Of a DNA stretch of 52,386 bases, positions 7,221-13,844 are shown in pieces. Each line of letters begins with the position of its first letter. Position 1 is the stretch's first letter. Location of the stretch: contig JAKSLV010000006.1 of assembly GCA_024401025.1 (NCBI GenBank), forward strand, positions 1 through 52,386. Reading direction: 5' to 3'. The position numbers and the translations under genes are program-made. Source of the DNA: Bacteroidales bacterium. GTDB taxonomy: Bacteria; Bacteroidota; Bacteroidia; Bacteroidales; UBA3824. The notes under the pieces were generated by a model that saw only the letters and a program-made list of their open reading frames with translations, was not told the origin of the DNA and made no database searches.

Positions 7221-8432
7221 ATGAGCCTGCCGTTCCACATAGCCCTGCGCTACCTTTTCGCCCGGAAAATCAGCCTGGTGAATGTCATCTCCATCATATC
7301 CGTTGTGGGTGTGGCGGGCATGACGGCGGCGCTTATTGTGATACTCTCGGTTTTCAACGGTTTCGATTCGCTGATATCCAGCATGATAAACCAGTTCGAT
7401 CCCGAGATAAAGATTACGGCGGCCCGTGGCAAGACATTCGATCTGGATTCCACAATGCTGGACAGGATAGCCAATGTGGAGGGCGTGGCATCGGTGGTGC
7501 GCACCATAGAGGAGACGGCCCTCTTCCAATACGACGATTATCAGCATATTGCCTCCATAAAGGGCGTCGACTACAATTATTCCGATATCTGCAACATTGC
7601 CGGGTCGATATATTCGGGCAGCTACCGCCTTTGGGACGATCAGGGCGTTCCCTACGCCGTGGTGGGTGCCGATGTGGCCTCGTATCTGTGGATACAGACC
7701 AACAGCGCGCGCCCTATATGCGTGTATGCTCCCCTGCGCGGGGCCAAGGTGTCACTGAATCCCGACGAGGCCTTCCAGCGCGGATACATTGTGCCATCGG
7801 GAATTTTCCACATACATCAGGATTTCGATTCCAAATACGTGATAGTGCCCATAGAGTTTGCCAGCGCGGTGCTGCATTACGGCGATCAGGAGATTTCGTC
7901 GCTGGAGCTGTCTGTTGTTCCGGGAGCTGATGCTGACGTTGTGGCGGCTGCCGTTTCCGCGGTGGTTGGCGACGCCTTTGTGGTAAGGAACAGGTTTCAG
8001 CAGCAGGACACGCTCTACAAGATAATGCAGAGCGAGAAGCTTTCCATTTTCGTGATGCTCTCGTTCATTATAGTAATTGCGTCGTTCAACATCATCGGCG
8101 CGCTCACAATGCTTATCATCGATAAGCAGCGCGATATTCAGATACTCAGCCATCTGGGCGCCACCCGCGATTTTGTGCGCAGGATATTCATGCGGACCGG
8201 GCAGCTTATCACCATTACGGGGGCGGCATCAGGGCTGGTGTTGGGTGTGCTGATATGCTGGGCCCAGACAAGTTTCGGATTCCTGAAGTTTCCCGAAGGC
8301 TCTTACATTATCGACACATATCCCGTTGAAATAAGGCTTATGGATGTGCTTGCATCGGTGGCCGTGGTGGTTGTGATAGGTTTTGTGGCCTCTCTGATAC
8401 CGGTGAGGAAAATTTCAGAAAAAAATCTCTGA
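7221..8432 (+). CDS. FtsX/LolC-LolE-like ABC transporter permease
   Basis: A 403-residue MacB/FtsX-type permease. The N-terminus (PFHIALRYLFARK then an amphipathic-to-membrane helix) is diagnostic of LolC/LolE proteins, which extract lipoproteins from the inner membrane for delivery to the outer membrane. A large periplasmic domain (about 45-265) follows. Three C-terminal membrane spans are visible: LSFIIVIASFNIIGALTMLI near 280, GAASGLVLGVLICW near 340, and VLASVAVVVVIGFVASLIP near 385. I start at the ATG at 7221; a TTG one codon earlier is in frame. The partner ATPase (LolD) is not in the window. Confidence 0.9.
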   Translation: MSLPFHIALRYLFARKISLVNVISIISVVGVAGMTAALIVILSVFNGFDSLISSMINQFDPEIKITAARGKTFDLDSTMLDRIANVEGVASVVRTIEETALFQYDDYQHIASIKGVDYNYSDICNIAGSIYSGSYRLWDDQGVPYAVVGADVASYLWIQTNSARPICVYAPLRGAKVSLNPDEAFQRGYIVPSGIFHIHQDFDSKYVIVPIEFASAVLHYGDQEISSLELSVVPGADADVVAAAVSAVVGDAFVVRNRFQQQDTLYKIMQSEKLSIFVMLSFIIVIASFNIIGALTMLIIDKQRDIQILSHLGATRDFVRRIFMRTGQLITITGAASGLVLGVLICWAQTSFGFLKFPEGSYIIDTYPVEIRLMDVLASVAVVVVIGFVASLIPVRKISEKNL

Positions 8433-8497
8433 TTTGTTTATGGAATTTTCTTCTTGGTTTTATCTAACGAATGCAGTTACAAATAATTATTTATAAA

Positions 8498-9256
8498 ATG
8501 AAAAAAGTATCTAAATTTTATCTTGGCCTTGTAGCCCTCGTGATGGGCTTTGGCCTTATGTTGCAGAGCTGCGGCGGTATTAGCGCCGAGTCCGTGGCTA
8601 AAGAGTTGAACCAGGGTTGTCCAAGGGAGGAGTCAGGAGGCCTTATCTTAGAGAAGGTGGCTGCTGAGGGCAATACAATCGTGTTCTATTACGATGCCCG
8701 TAGTGCTCAAGTTCAGAAGGCTCAGTTCGATTATGCAGATTCTCAGTCTGGTTCTTCTCTCTATCTAGACATTATGGCTGATATGGGTCTGATTGATGTC
8801 TTCGCCGACAATGATTTGTCGTTCAAGATTGTAATGAAGTGCAGCGACGGCATCTTTGATAAATATATCCCTTGCGACGAGATAAAGGCTTGCTGCAATT
8901 CTGGCTCCAATGAATCAAATTCCGCCAATGCCGCCTCGTATCACATGCAGCGGGGAGAGAGCTTGGAGGCTTACGTAGACAGATTGCAGTCGATGCTTCC
9001 TGTAACCGACGATAATGGCTACGTTATTGCTGATGTTTCTTTAACTGGCACTGGATTGTTTATTACATACAATTCTCCTACTGGTGATAAGCAAAAGGTC
9101 TTGGAGGGAGATCCTAGCACTTTCAAGATCATGTTTAAGTCACTTTTCCAGTATAGTTATGGAGAGCTCTACGAGACTCTCAAAAGAGAGAATGCCAATG
9201 TTCTTATATTGATGGGTAGCCATCCAATTGAGTATTATCCTTCTATGGAAAATTAA
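8498..9256 (+). CDS. Lipoprotein of unknown function (paralogue 1)
   Basis: A 252-residue lipoprotein. The start at 8498 gives a canonical type II signal peptide (MKKVSKFYLGLVALVMGFGL then MLQSC); the longer frame from 8471 adds nine residues with no signal character. After the lipid-modified Cys the mature part has two similar halves, each opening with a small helix (AESVAKELNQGCP; AYVDRLQSMLPV). Each half continues into strands such as NTIVFYYDARS and GLFITYNSPTGDK, so it may be an internal duplication. The next gene encodes a shorter relative with an almost identical signal sequence. Cell-envelope location is secure; function is unknown. Confidence 0.8.
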   Translation: MKKVSKFYLGLVALVMGFGLMLQSCGGISAESVAKELNQGCPREESGGLILEKVAAEGNTIVFYYDARSAQVQKAQFDYADSQSGSSLYLDIMADMGLIDVFADNDLSFKIVMKCSDGIFDKYIPCDEIKACCNSGSNESNSANAASYHMQRGESLEAYVDRLQSMLPVTDDNGYVIADVSLTGTGLFITYNSPTGDKQKVLEGDPSTFKIMFKSLFQYSYGELYETLKRENANVLILMGSHPIEYYPSMEN

Positions 9257-9272
9257 TTAATTATATATCACT

Positions 9273-9662
9273 ATGAAGACAAACAAATTCATTCTTGGCC
9301 TTGTAGCCCTTGTGATGGGCTTTGGCCTTATGTTGCAGAGCTGTGGCGGTGTTACCGCTGCTGGACTTGCCGCCCAAGCCAACGAGGGTTGCCCTCAGGA
9401 TCTTGGCGATGGCGTTATCTTGCAAAAGGTTGATTCAGAAGGTTCTTGGGTGGTTTTCCATTGCTCAGTGCCAGAGGATACCAATCTTGATGCCATTTCC
9501 AACGCTCCTCAGGAGGCAAAAATGGAGCTTGTGCAGGAGCTAAAGGCTTCCGACAAGGATCTTTTCGAAGGTTGCGCCGCTCTTGGTGTAGGTATCAAGT
9601 ATGTGTATCAGACCCCTTCTGGAAAGGCTACTATCGAGTTGCCTGCCGAGCTTTTCAAGTAG
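9273..9662 (+). CDS. Lipoprotein of unknown function (paralogue 2)
   Basis: A 129-residue lipoprotein. The signal peptide (FILGLVALVMGFGLMLQSCGG) is the same as in the preceding gene over 58 nucleotides with two silent differences. The mature part keeps the same plan as one half of its neighbour: an AAQANEGCP-type helix, LQKVDSEGSWVVFHCSVPE, and YVYQTPSGKATIEL. It therefore looks like a half-length copy. Only 16 bp separate it from the upstream stop, so the two are one transcription unit. A clear terminator follows at 9692-9730. Function is unknown. Confidence 0.8.
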   Translation: MKTNKFILGLVALVMGFGLMLQSCGGVTAAGLAAQANEGCPQDLGDGVILQKVDSEGSWVVFHCSVPEDTNLDAISNAPQEAKMELVQELKASDKDLFEGCAALGVGIKYVYQTPSGKATIELPAELFK

Positions 9663-9691
9663 TATTAAAGTAGCATCAGGCTATTCCATTT

Positions 9692-9730
9692 CCACGATTG
9701 ATTCCTAATATCAGTCGTGGATTTTTTTTT
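9692..9730 (+). terminator. Rho-independent terminator of the lipoprotein pair
   Basis: CCACGA-T-TGA pairs with TCA-G-TCGTGG (10 bp including one wobble) around a 9-base loop, followed by a run of nine T. Confidence 0.85.
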
Positions 9731-9761
9731 GTTTTTTGTGTTTGTTTTCCGAAATTATTCT

Positions 9762-9769
9762 TACCTTTG
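9762..9769 (+). promoter_or_regulatory. -7 element of the metK promoter
   Basis: TACCTTTG matches TAnnTTTG. It lies about 20 bp upstream of the riboswitch-like structure and 152 bp before the metK ATG, so metK has a long leader. Confidence 0.65.
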
Positions 9770-9786
9770 CCCCGGATTAAAAAACA

Positions 9787-9843
9787 GTGCGGACAGATTT
9801 GGTTTTGATTGCAACCGCTAAAAAAAATGCTAAAGCAATATCC
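9787..9843 (+). ncRNA. Candidate SAM-II riboswitch in the metK leader
   Basis: The segment holds, in order, the conserved blocks of the SAM-II class. Stem GCGG (9789-9792) is followed by GATTTG in the loop, TTGCA, the closing CCGC (9815-9818), TAAA, and GCTAAA (9829-9834). Loop bases ATTGC (9808-9812) can pair with GCAAT (9835-9839) and GG (9801-9802) with CC (9842-9843), giving the expected H-type pseudoknot. SAM-II elements bind S-adenosylmethionine and are reported in Alphaproteobacteria and Bacteroidetes upstream of methionine genes. Finding one ahead of the SAM synthetase gene is consistent. It ends about 80 bases before the ATG, further than needed to mask a ribosome site directly. Confidence 0.65.
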
Positions 9844-9921
9844 CTTACATTATCATTTCCCCACACATTTTTTTTAATGACAGTAAAATTTATTATTTAC
9901 AAACTAAAACATTAAAAACAA

Positions 9922-11208
9922 ATGTCACATTTCTTCACTTCAGAATCAGTATCAGAAGGCCATCCCGACAAAGTAGCCGATCAGATTTCTGATGCTCTTC
10001 TCGATGAGTTCCTCAAGCAGGACGCAGAATCCAAGGTAGCTTGCGAGACTTTCGTTACCACAGGTCTCACCGTATTGGGCGGCGAGGTAAAGACTCAGGC
10101 CCACGTGGATTATCAGCAGACAGCCCGCAACGTAATCAACAAGATTGGTTACAACAAGAGCGAGTACATGTTCGACGGCAACAGCTGCGGCGTGATATCA
10201 GCCATCCACGGTCAGAGCCAGGACATCAACCGCGGTGTGGAGCGCGAGGACCTCGAGAACCAGGGCGCCGGCGACCAGGGCATGATGTTCGGATACGCCG
10301 TCCGCGAGACAGAGAGCCTGATGCCTTTCTCCATCGAGCTCAGCCACAAGCTCCTCATCGAGCTTGCTGCCATCCGCCGCGAGGGCAAGGTGATGACTTA
10401 CCTCCGTCCCGACAGCAAGAGCCAGGTAACCATCGAGTACGACGACAACAACCAGCCTCAGCGCATCGATACCATCGTGGTTTCTACCCAGCACGACGAT
10501 TTCATTAAGCCAGCCGACTCTACCGAGGCTGCCCAGCTAGCCGCCGACAAGCAGATGGTTGACAAGATTACCGAGGATGTAAAGAATATCCTTATCCCAA
10601 GACTCATCGCCACTCTCTCCGACAAGGAGAAGGCCCTCTTCAATACAGAGTACAAGCTTTTCGTGAACCCAACAGGCAAGTTCGTAATCGGCGGTCCTCA
10701 CGGCGACACTGGTCTCACCGGCCGCAAGATTATCGTGGATACCTACGGCGGCAAGGGCGCACACGGCGGTGGAGCATTCTCAGGCAAGGACCCATCAAAG
10801 GTGGACCGTTCGGCAGCATACGCCACACGTCACATCGCCAAGAATATGGTGGCCGCAGGTGTCTGCGACGAGGTGCTCGTACAGGTGGCCTACGCTATCG
10901 GCGTTGCACAGCCAGTGGGCGTTTACGTAAACACCTACGGCACAGCCAAGGTAAAGGTTTCTGACGGCGAGATAGCCAAGAAGATTGCCAAGATCTTCGA
11001 CCTCCGTCCAGCCGCCATCATCAAGCGTCTGAAGCTCAAGAACCCAATCTTCCAGGCCACAGCAGCCTACGGTCACTTTGGCCGTGCTCCCTACACCGAG
11101 AACGTTGAGGTAATCGAGAACGGCAAAAAGGTAACCAAGGCCGTAGAGTTCTTCACATGGGAGAAGCTCGACTACGTAGATCAGATCAAGAAGGAGTTCG
11201 CGTTGTAA
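9922..11208 (+). CDS. metK: S-adenosylmethionine synthetase
   Basis: A 428-residue methionine adenosyltransferase that makes S-adenosylmethionine from ATP and methionine in the cytosol. Signature motifs are present: [19 protein letters not shown] near residue 8-26, the methionine-loop motif [11 protein letters not shown] near 117-127, and the P-loop-like [19 protein letters not shown] near 285-303. Length is normal for Bacteroidetes. It is transcribed alone from a TACCTTTG promoter with a SAM-II-like leader and closed by a strong terminator at 11319-11358. Its dense G/C third positions and runs of preferred codons suggest high expression. Confidence 0.98.
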   Translation: MSHFFTSESVSEGHPDKVADQISDALLDEFLKQDAESKVACETFVTTGLTVLGGEVKTQAHVDYQQTARNVINKIGYNKSEYMFDGNSCGVISAIHGQSQDINRGVEREDLENQGAGDQGMMFGYAVRETESLMPFSIELSHKLLIELAAIRREGKVMTYLRPDSKSQVTIEYDDNNQPQRIDTIVVSTQHDDFIKPADSTEAAQLAADKQMVDKITEDVKNILIPRLIATLSDKEKALFNTEYKLFVNPTGKFVIGGPHGDTGLTGRKIIVDTYGGKGAHGGGAFSGKDPSKVDRSAAYATRHIAKNMVAAGVCDEVLVQVAYAIGVAQPVGVYVNTYGTAKVKVSDGEIAKKIAKIFDLRPAAIIKRLKLKNPIFQATAAYGHFGRAPYTENVEVIENGKKVTKAVEFFTWEKLDYVDQIKKEFAL

Positions 11209-11318
11209 GAGGCGGATATCACACGTACACCGAGCACGCCAGACGATGGCACTGATGCCATCGTCTTCGGCGTACCCGGTTAGTCAATATAGCGTCTTCC
11301 AGACGCATTGATACTGGG

Positions 11319-11358
11319 GACAGATTGGTACATTTTGTATCAATCTGTCTTTTTTTTT
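11319..11358 (+). terminator. Strong intrinsic terminator after metK
   Basis: A 14-bp stem (GACAGATTGGTACA with TGTATCAATCTGTC, one G-T pair) with a TTT loop, followed by nine T. Confidence 0.92.
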
Positions 11359-11408
11359 ACATAAAATATTCCCTTCCCAACTTCCTTTCCCTCAATCTTT
11401 TATTATCT

Positions 11409-11476
11409 ATAACTGAAAAATACGTTATAAAACTGAAAAATAAATTTGTATAACTGAAAAATAAGTTATAATATTG
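11409..11476 (+). promoter_or_regulatory. Three-site operator with promoter, probable BlaI/MecI-type control
   Basis: Three copies of AACTGAAAAATA start at 11411, 11431 and 11452 (spacing 20 and 21 bp). The first and last are palindromic, of the form ATAAC-N10-GTTAT; the last is ATAACTGAAAAATAAGTTAT. The -7-like element TAATATTG begins at 11469, 17 bp after the start of the third site. The same array with the same 20/21/17 spacing sits ahead of blaI at 13382-13447. Two helical turns between sites suit cooperative dimers of a winged-helix repressor. Confidence 0.7.
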
Positions 11477-11538
11477 CATTATCAGTTAAATAACTGATTA
11501 AGCAATTAAAGTACTAACCTTTTTAATACATCAATATT

Positions 11539-12243
11539 ATGGAACAGAAGAAGACAAATAGGGCAGACCTTGAGGGCAAGAGAGGCATCTTTTTCAAGAT
11601 AGGTCTTATAGTGGCGATTTCGCTGATGATTGTGGCTTTCGAGTGGCCAACAGTTGTGGATAGGGCAGAGGACAACGGCCTTTCCTTCGATCCTGGCACC
11701 GAGGACTTAATCGAGATTCCCATCACGCGTCAGGAGCCTGAGGTTTTGCTTCCGCCTGCGCCTGCAAGACACGTGGCAGAAATAATAGAGATATGCAGCG
11801 ATCCCGAGAGCGATTGCGACGATTTCTTTTTTAATGCTGAGGCCGACGAGAATACAGAGGTTAAAATCGTGGAAATGGTGGAGCCCGAGCCAGCCGTTTA
11901 TTCCGAGCCGGTGGACGAGATTGATCCTATCATCGATTTTGTGGAGCAGGCAGCAGAGTTTCCGGGCGGCGAGACTGCTCTCCGCATGTATATCGCCAAA
12001 AACCTCCACTATCCCGAGCTGGCAAAGGACAACGACATTCAGGGAACTGTTTATGTGCGTTTTGTGGTGGAAAAGGATGGCCGTGTTGGCGATATAGAGA
12101 TTCTACGCGGTGTAGACCCTCTTCTCGACAAGGAGGCCACAAGGGTGATATCAGGACTTCCAAAATTCACACCCGCCCAGCAGATGGGCCGCAAGGTGAG
12201 GACTCGCATACAGATTCCTGTAAAGTTCAAACTACAGAGATAA
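11539..12243 (+). CDS. TonB-family energy-transducer protein (copy 1)
   Basis: A 234-residue inner-membrane protein with a TonB-type C-terminal domain. The N-terminus MEQKKTNRADLEGKRGIFF precedes a single membrane span at about 17-34. A long acidic/proline-containing periplasmic linker (about 45-140) follows, then the TonB_C domain (about 145-234: PGGETALRMYIAKNL, YVRFVVEKDGRVGDIEILRG, VRTRIQIPVKF). Such proteins pass proton-motive energy to outer-membrane receptors. It shares the N-terminal block with the proteins at 15177 and 15523. Its promoter carries the operator array also found ahead of the blaI gene. Control by a BlaI/M56 pair implies inducible envelope-stress use rather than constitutive nutrient uptake, which is inference. 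Confidence 0.88.
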   Translation: MEQKKTNRADLEGKRGIFFKIGLIVAISLMIVAFEWPTVVDRAEDNGLSFDPGTEDLIEIPITRQEPEVLLPPAPARHVAEIIEICSDPESDCDDFFFNAEADENTEVKIVEMVEPEPAVYSEPVDEIDPIIDFVEQAAEFPGGETALRMYIAKNLHYPELAKDNDIQGTVYVRFVVEKDGRVGDIEILRGVDPLLDKEATRVISGLPKFTPAQQMGRKVRTRIQIPVKFKLQR

Positions 12244-12265
12244 TGACTTAATGATATTTCCAAAA

Positions 12266-12784
12266 ATGAAACGAATAATATTGTCATTGGTCCTGATGGC
12301 GGCATCATCGCTGCTATGGGCGCAGAACGATACTATCCCCGAGATTCAATCTGATGGGCCTTGTGATGGACCTTGTCTTGAGGAATTGTTTAAAGAATTT
12401 ATGGTTGATGATTGTGCCGATGAGGAAATTGCTTGTGATGATTCTGACGATGACGAAGTGGTTTGCGAGCCTCAGGTATTTTTTATCGTGGAAGATATGC
12501 CTGTATTTCCCGGTGGCGAGGTTGCCCTCCGCAAGTACATCGCCGAAAACCTGCGCTACCCTGAAAACGTGGAGCCAAGAGTAAGTGCAACCGTGTATGT
12601 CAGGTTCGTTATCGACGAAAATGGAAAGGTCACCAATCCGGAATTACTCCGAGGTGTCGGCGAACCCTTCGATACAGAAGCCCTGCGTGTGGTGAGCAAG
12701 CAGCCTCTATGGAAGCCTGGACGTCAACGTGGAAAGCCAGTGAAAGTGAGCAATTTTGTTCCCGTTAAATTCGTTGCGGAATGA
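12266..12784 (+). CDS. Secreted TonB C-terminal-domain protein without membrane anchor
   Basis: A 172-residue protein starting at the ATG at 12266, which gives a clean signal peptide (MKRIILSLVLMAASSLLWAQ). The frame from 12251 adds five residues. The mature part has an acidic segment rich in Asp, Glu and Cys (about 25-70), then a TonB_C domain: FPGGEVALRKYIAENLRYP, VYVRFVIDENGKV, LRGVGEPFDTEALRVV, VSNFVPVKF. With a cleavable signal in place of a TonB anchor, it should be free in the periplasm and cannot couple to ExbB/ExbD directly. It begins 22 bp after the upstream tonB-like stop, so the two share the operator-controlled promoter. It may compete with or cap TonB-box contacts; that is conjecture. 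Confidence 0.85.
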   Translation: MKRIILSLVLMAASSLLWAQNDTIPEIQSDGPCDGPCLEELFKEFMVDDCADEEIACDDSDDDEVVCEPQVFFIVEDMPVFPGGEVALRKYIAENLRYPENVEPRVSATVYVRFVIDENGKVTNPELLRGVGEPFDTEALRVVSKQPLWKPGRQRGKPVKVSNFVPVKFVAE

Positions 12785-12805
12785 TAATCTGATGTCGTGT
12801 CCGTA

Positions 12806-13312
12806 GAGACGGACCATGGTCCGTCTCTACCGTATATTTAACGGATTCCACCGCATAATTAACGGATTCCACCGCATAATTTGCGGGCGAAATATCAATT
12901 TGTTTGTCGTATCTGTGGAGACGGACCATGGTCCGTCTCTACAGCATGATTAACGGTCTCTACCGCATATTTAATGGATACCACCGCATGATTAACGGAT
13001 TCCACCGCATATTTAACGGGCGTAAAATCAATTTGTTTGCCGTATCTGTGGAGACGGACCATGGTCCGTCTCTACCGCATAATTAACGGATTCCACCGCA
13101 TGATTAACGGTCCGTAAAATCAATTTGTTTGTCGTATCTGTGGAGACGGACCATGGTCCGTCTCTACGGCAAATTATCGGATTCCACCGCATAATTTGCG
13201 GTCTCCACCGTATGATTTGCGGGCGTAAAATCAATTTGTTTGCCGTATCTGTGGAGACGGACCATGGTCCGTCTCTACCGCATAATTGGTCCGTCTCCAC
13301 CGAATATTTAAC
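12806..13312. repeat. Array of five perfect 22-bp palindromes with nested short repeats
   Basis: A perfect palindrome with half-site GAGACGGACCA occurs at 12806-12827, 12918-12939, 13051-13072, 13143-13164 and 13253-13274. Copies 2-5 are each preceded by CAATTTGTTTG then YCGTATCTGTG. The intervals (92-133 bp start to start) are filled by 1-3 copies of an approximately 21-bp unit of the form CCGCATAATTAACGGATTC, which is itself a weak palindrome (CCG...CGG). Short open frames crossing the array encode only translated repeat and are not genes. Confidence 0.9.
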
Positions 13313-13381
13313 GGTCTCCGTCCTACGGATCTAAAATAAAATCGCTGCTCAACAATCTATCAGCCAGCGATTTAAAAATTA

Positions 13382-13447
13382 AACTGAAAATTCCGTTAAA
13401 AAACTGCAAAATAAATTTGGTGAACTGAAAAATAAGTTGTAATATTG
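13382..13447 (+). promoter_or_regulatory. Three-site operator with blaI promoter
   Basis: AACTG-type sites begin at 13382, 13402 and 13423, and TAATATTG begins at 13440: spacings 20, 21 and 17 bp, the same as at 11411-11469. The third site (AACTGAAAAATAAGTT) is a palindrome AACT-N8-AGTT. Its position directly against the -7 element suits repression by the downstream BlaI-like product. Confidence 0.72.
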
Positions 13448-13478
13448 CAAAGTCAATTAATCAACTAAATTTTCAATT

Positions 13479-13835
13479 ATGGAAGCATTAACAAAGGCAG
13501 AAGAAAGAGTGATGCAGATTCTCTGGAAGCTCAAGAAGGCTTTCGTGAAGGATGTTATCGAGGAGATGGAAGAGCCAAGGCCTCCATACAACACCATAAG
13601 CTCCGTAGTGAGAATCCTGGTGGAGAAGGGTTTCGTGGATTTCAAGGCTTACGGCCGCACATACGAATACTTCCCAAAGGTATCCAAGCTTCAGTACAAG
13701 AAGTTCACCTTTGGCCAGATGCTGAAGAACTACTTCGACGGCAGCTACGAGACAATGGTGTCATACATGGTGGACGAGGAGCAGATCTCCGATTCCGAGA
13801 TCTCCAAGATCAAGGAAATCATCGACCAAAAGTAA
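13479..13835 (+). CDS. BlaI/MecI/CopY-family transcriptional repressor
   Basis: A 118-residue winged-helix protein. The N-terminal half has the family's order: LTKAEERVMQILWKLKKAFVKDVIEEM, then PPYNTISSVVRILVEKGFV (recognition helix), then YGRTYEYFPKVS (wing). The C-terminal half (YKKFTFGQMLKNYFDGSYETMVSYMV) is the dimerisation region. BlaI proteins bind palindromic operators as dimers and are cleaved when a cognate BlaR1/M56 peptidase senses a signal. That peptidase gene starts 9 bp downstream. The operator array at 13382-13447 and its twin at 11409-11476 are the likely targets. Confidence 0.93.
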   Translation: MEALTKAEERVMQILWKLKKAFVKDVIEEMEEPRPPYNTISSVVRILVEKGFVDFKAYGRTYEYFPKVSKLQYKKFTFGQMLKNYFDGSYETMVSYMVDEEQISDSEISKIKEIIDQK

Positions 13836-13844
13836 CGTCAACCT

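Larger units (their letters stand above)
11209..11538. other. 330-bp gene-free stretch between metK and the first tonB-like gene
   Basis: No coding potential. It contains an imperfect GATGGCACTGATGCCATC hairpin and a GCGTCTTCCAGACGC hairpin just after metK, the strong terminator at 11319-11358, and the three-site operator-promoter at 11409-11476. The remaining 60 bp before the ATG are an AT-rich leader with a CAGTTAAATAACTG inverted repeat. Confidence 0.8.
12785..13478. other. 694-bp gene-free stretch before blaI
   Basis: No believable gene. Most of it is the palindrome array at 12806-13312. The rest is an AGCGATTTTATTT-type imperfect inverted repeat around 13333-13375 (ATCGCTGC and AGCGAT arms) and the operator-promoter at 13382-13447. 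Confidence 0.8.

Noticed and set aside
12806..13312. CRISPR array
   Set aside because: The repeats are perfect palindromes, the spacers are themselves repeats of a 21-bp unit with unequal lengths, and there are no cas genes in the window.
12904..13334. Short open frames on both strands across the palindrome array (60-90 codons)
   Set aside because: They translate the repeat unit itself (the same ETDHGPS-like block on either strand). They have no start signals, no family resemblance and no codon bias.
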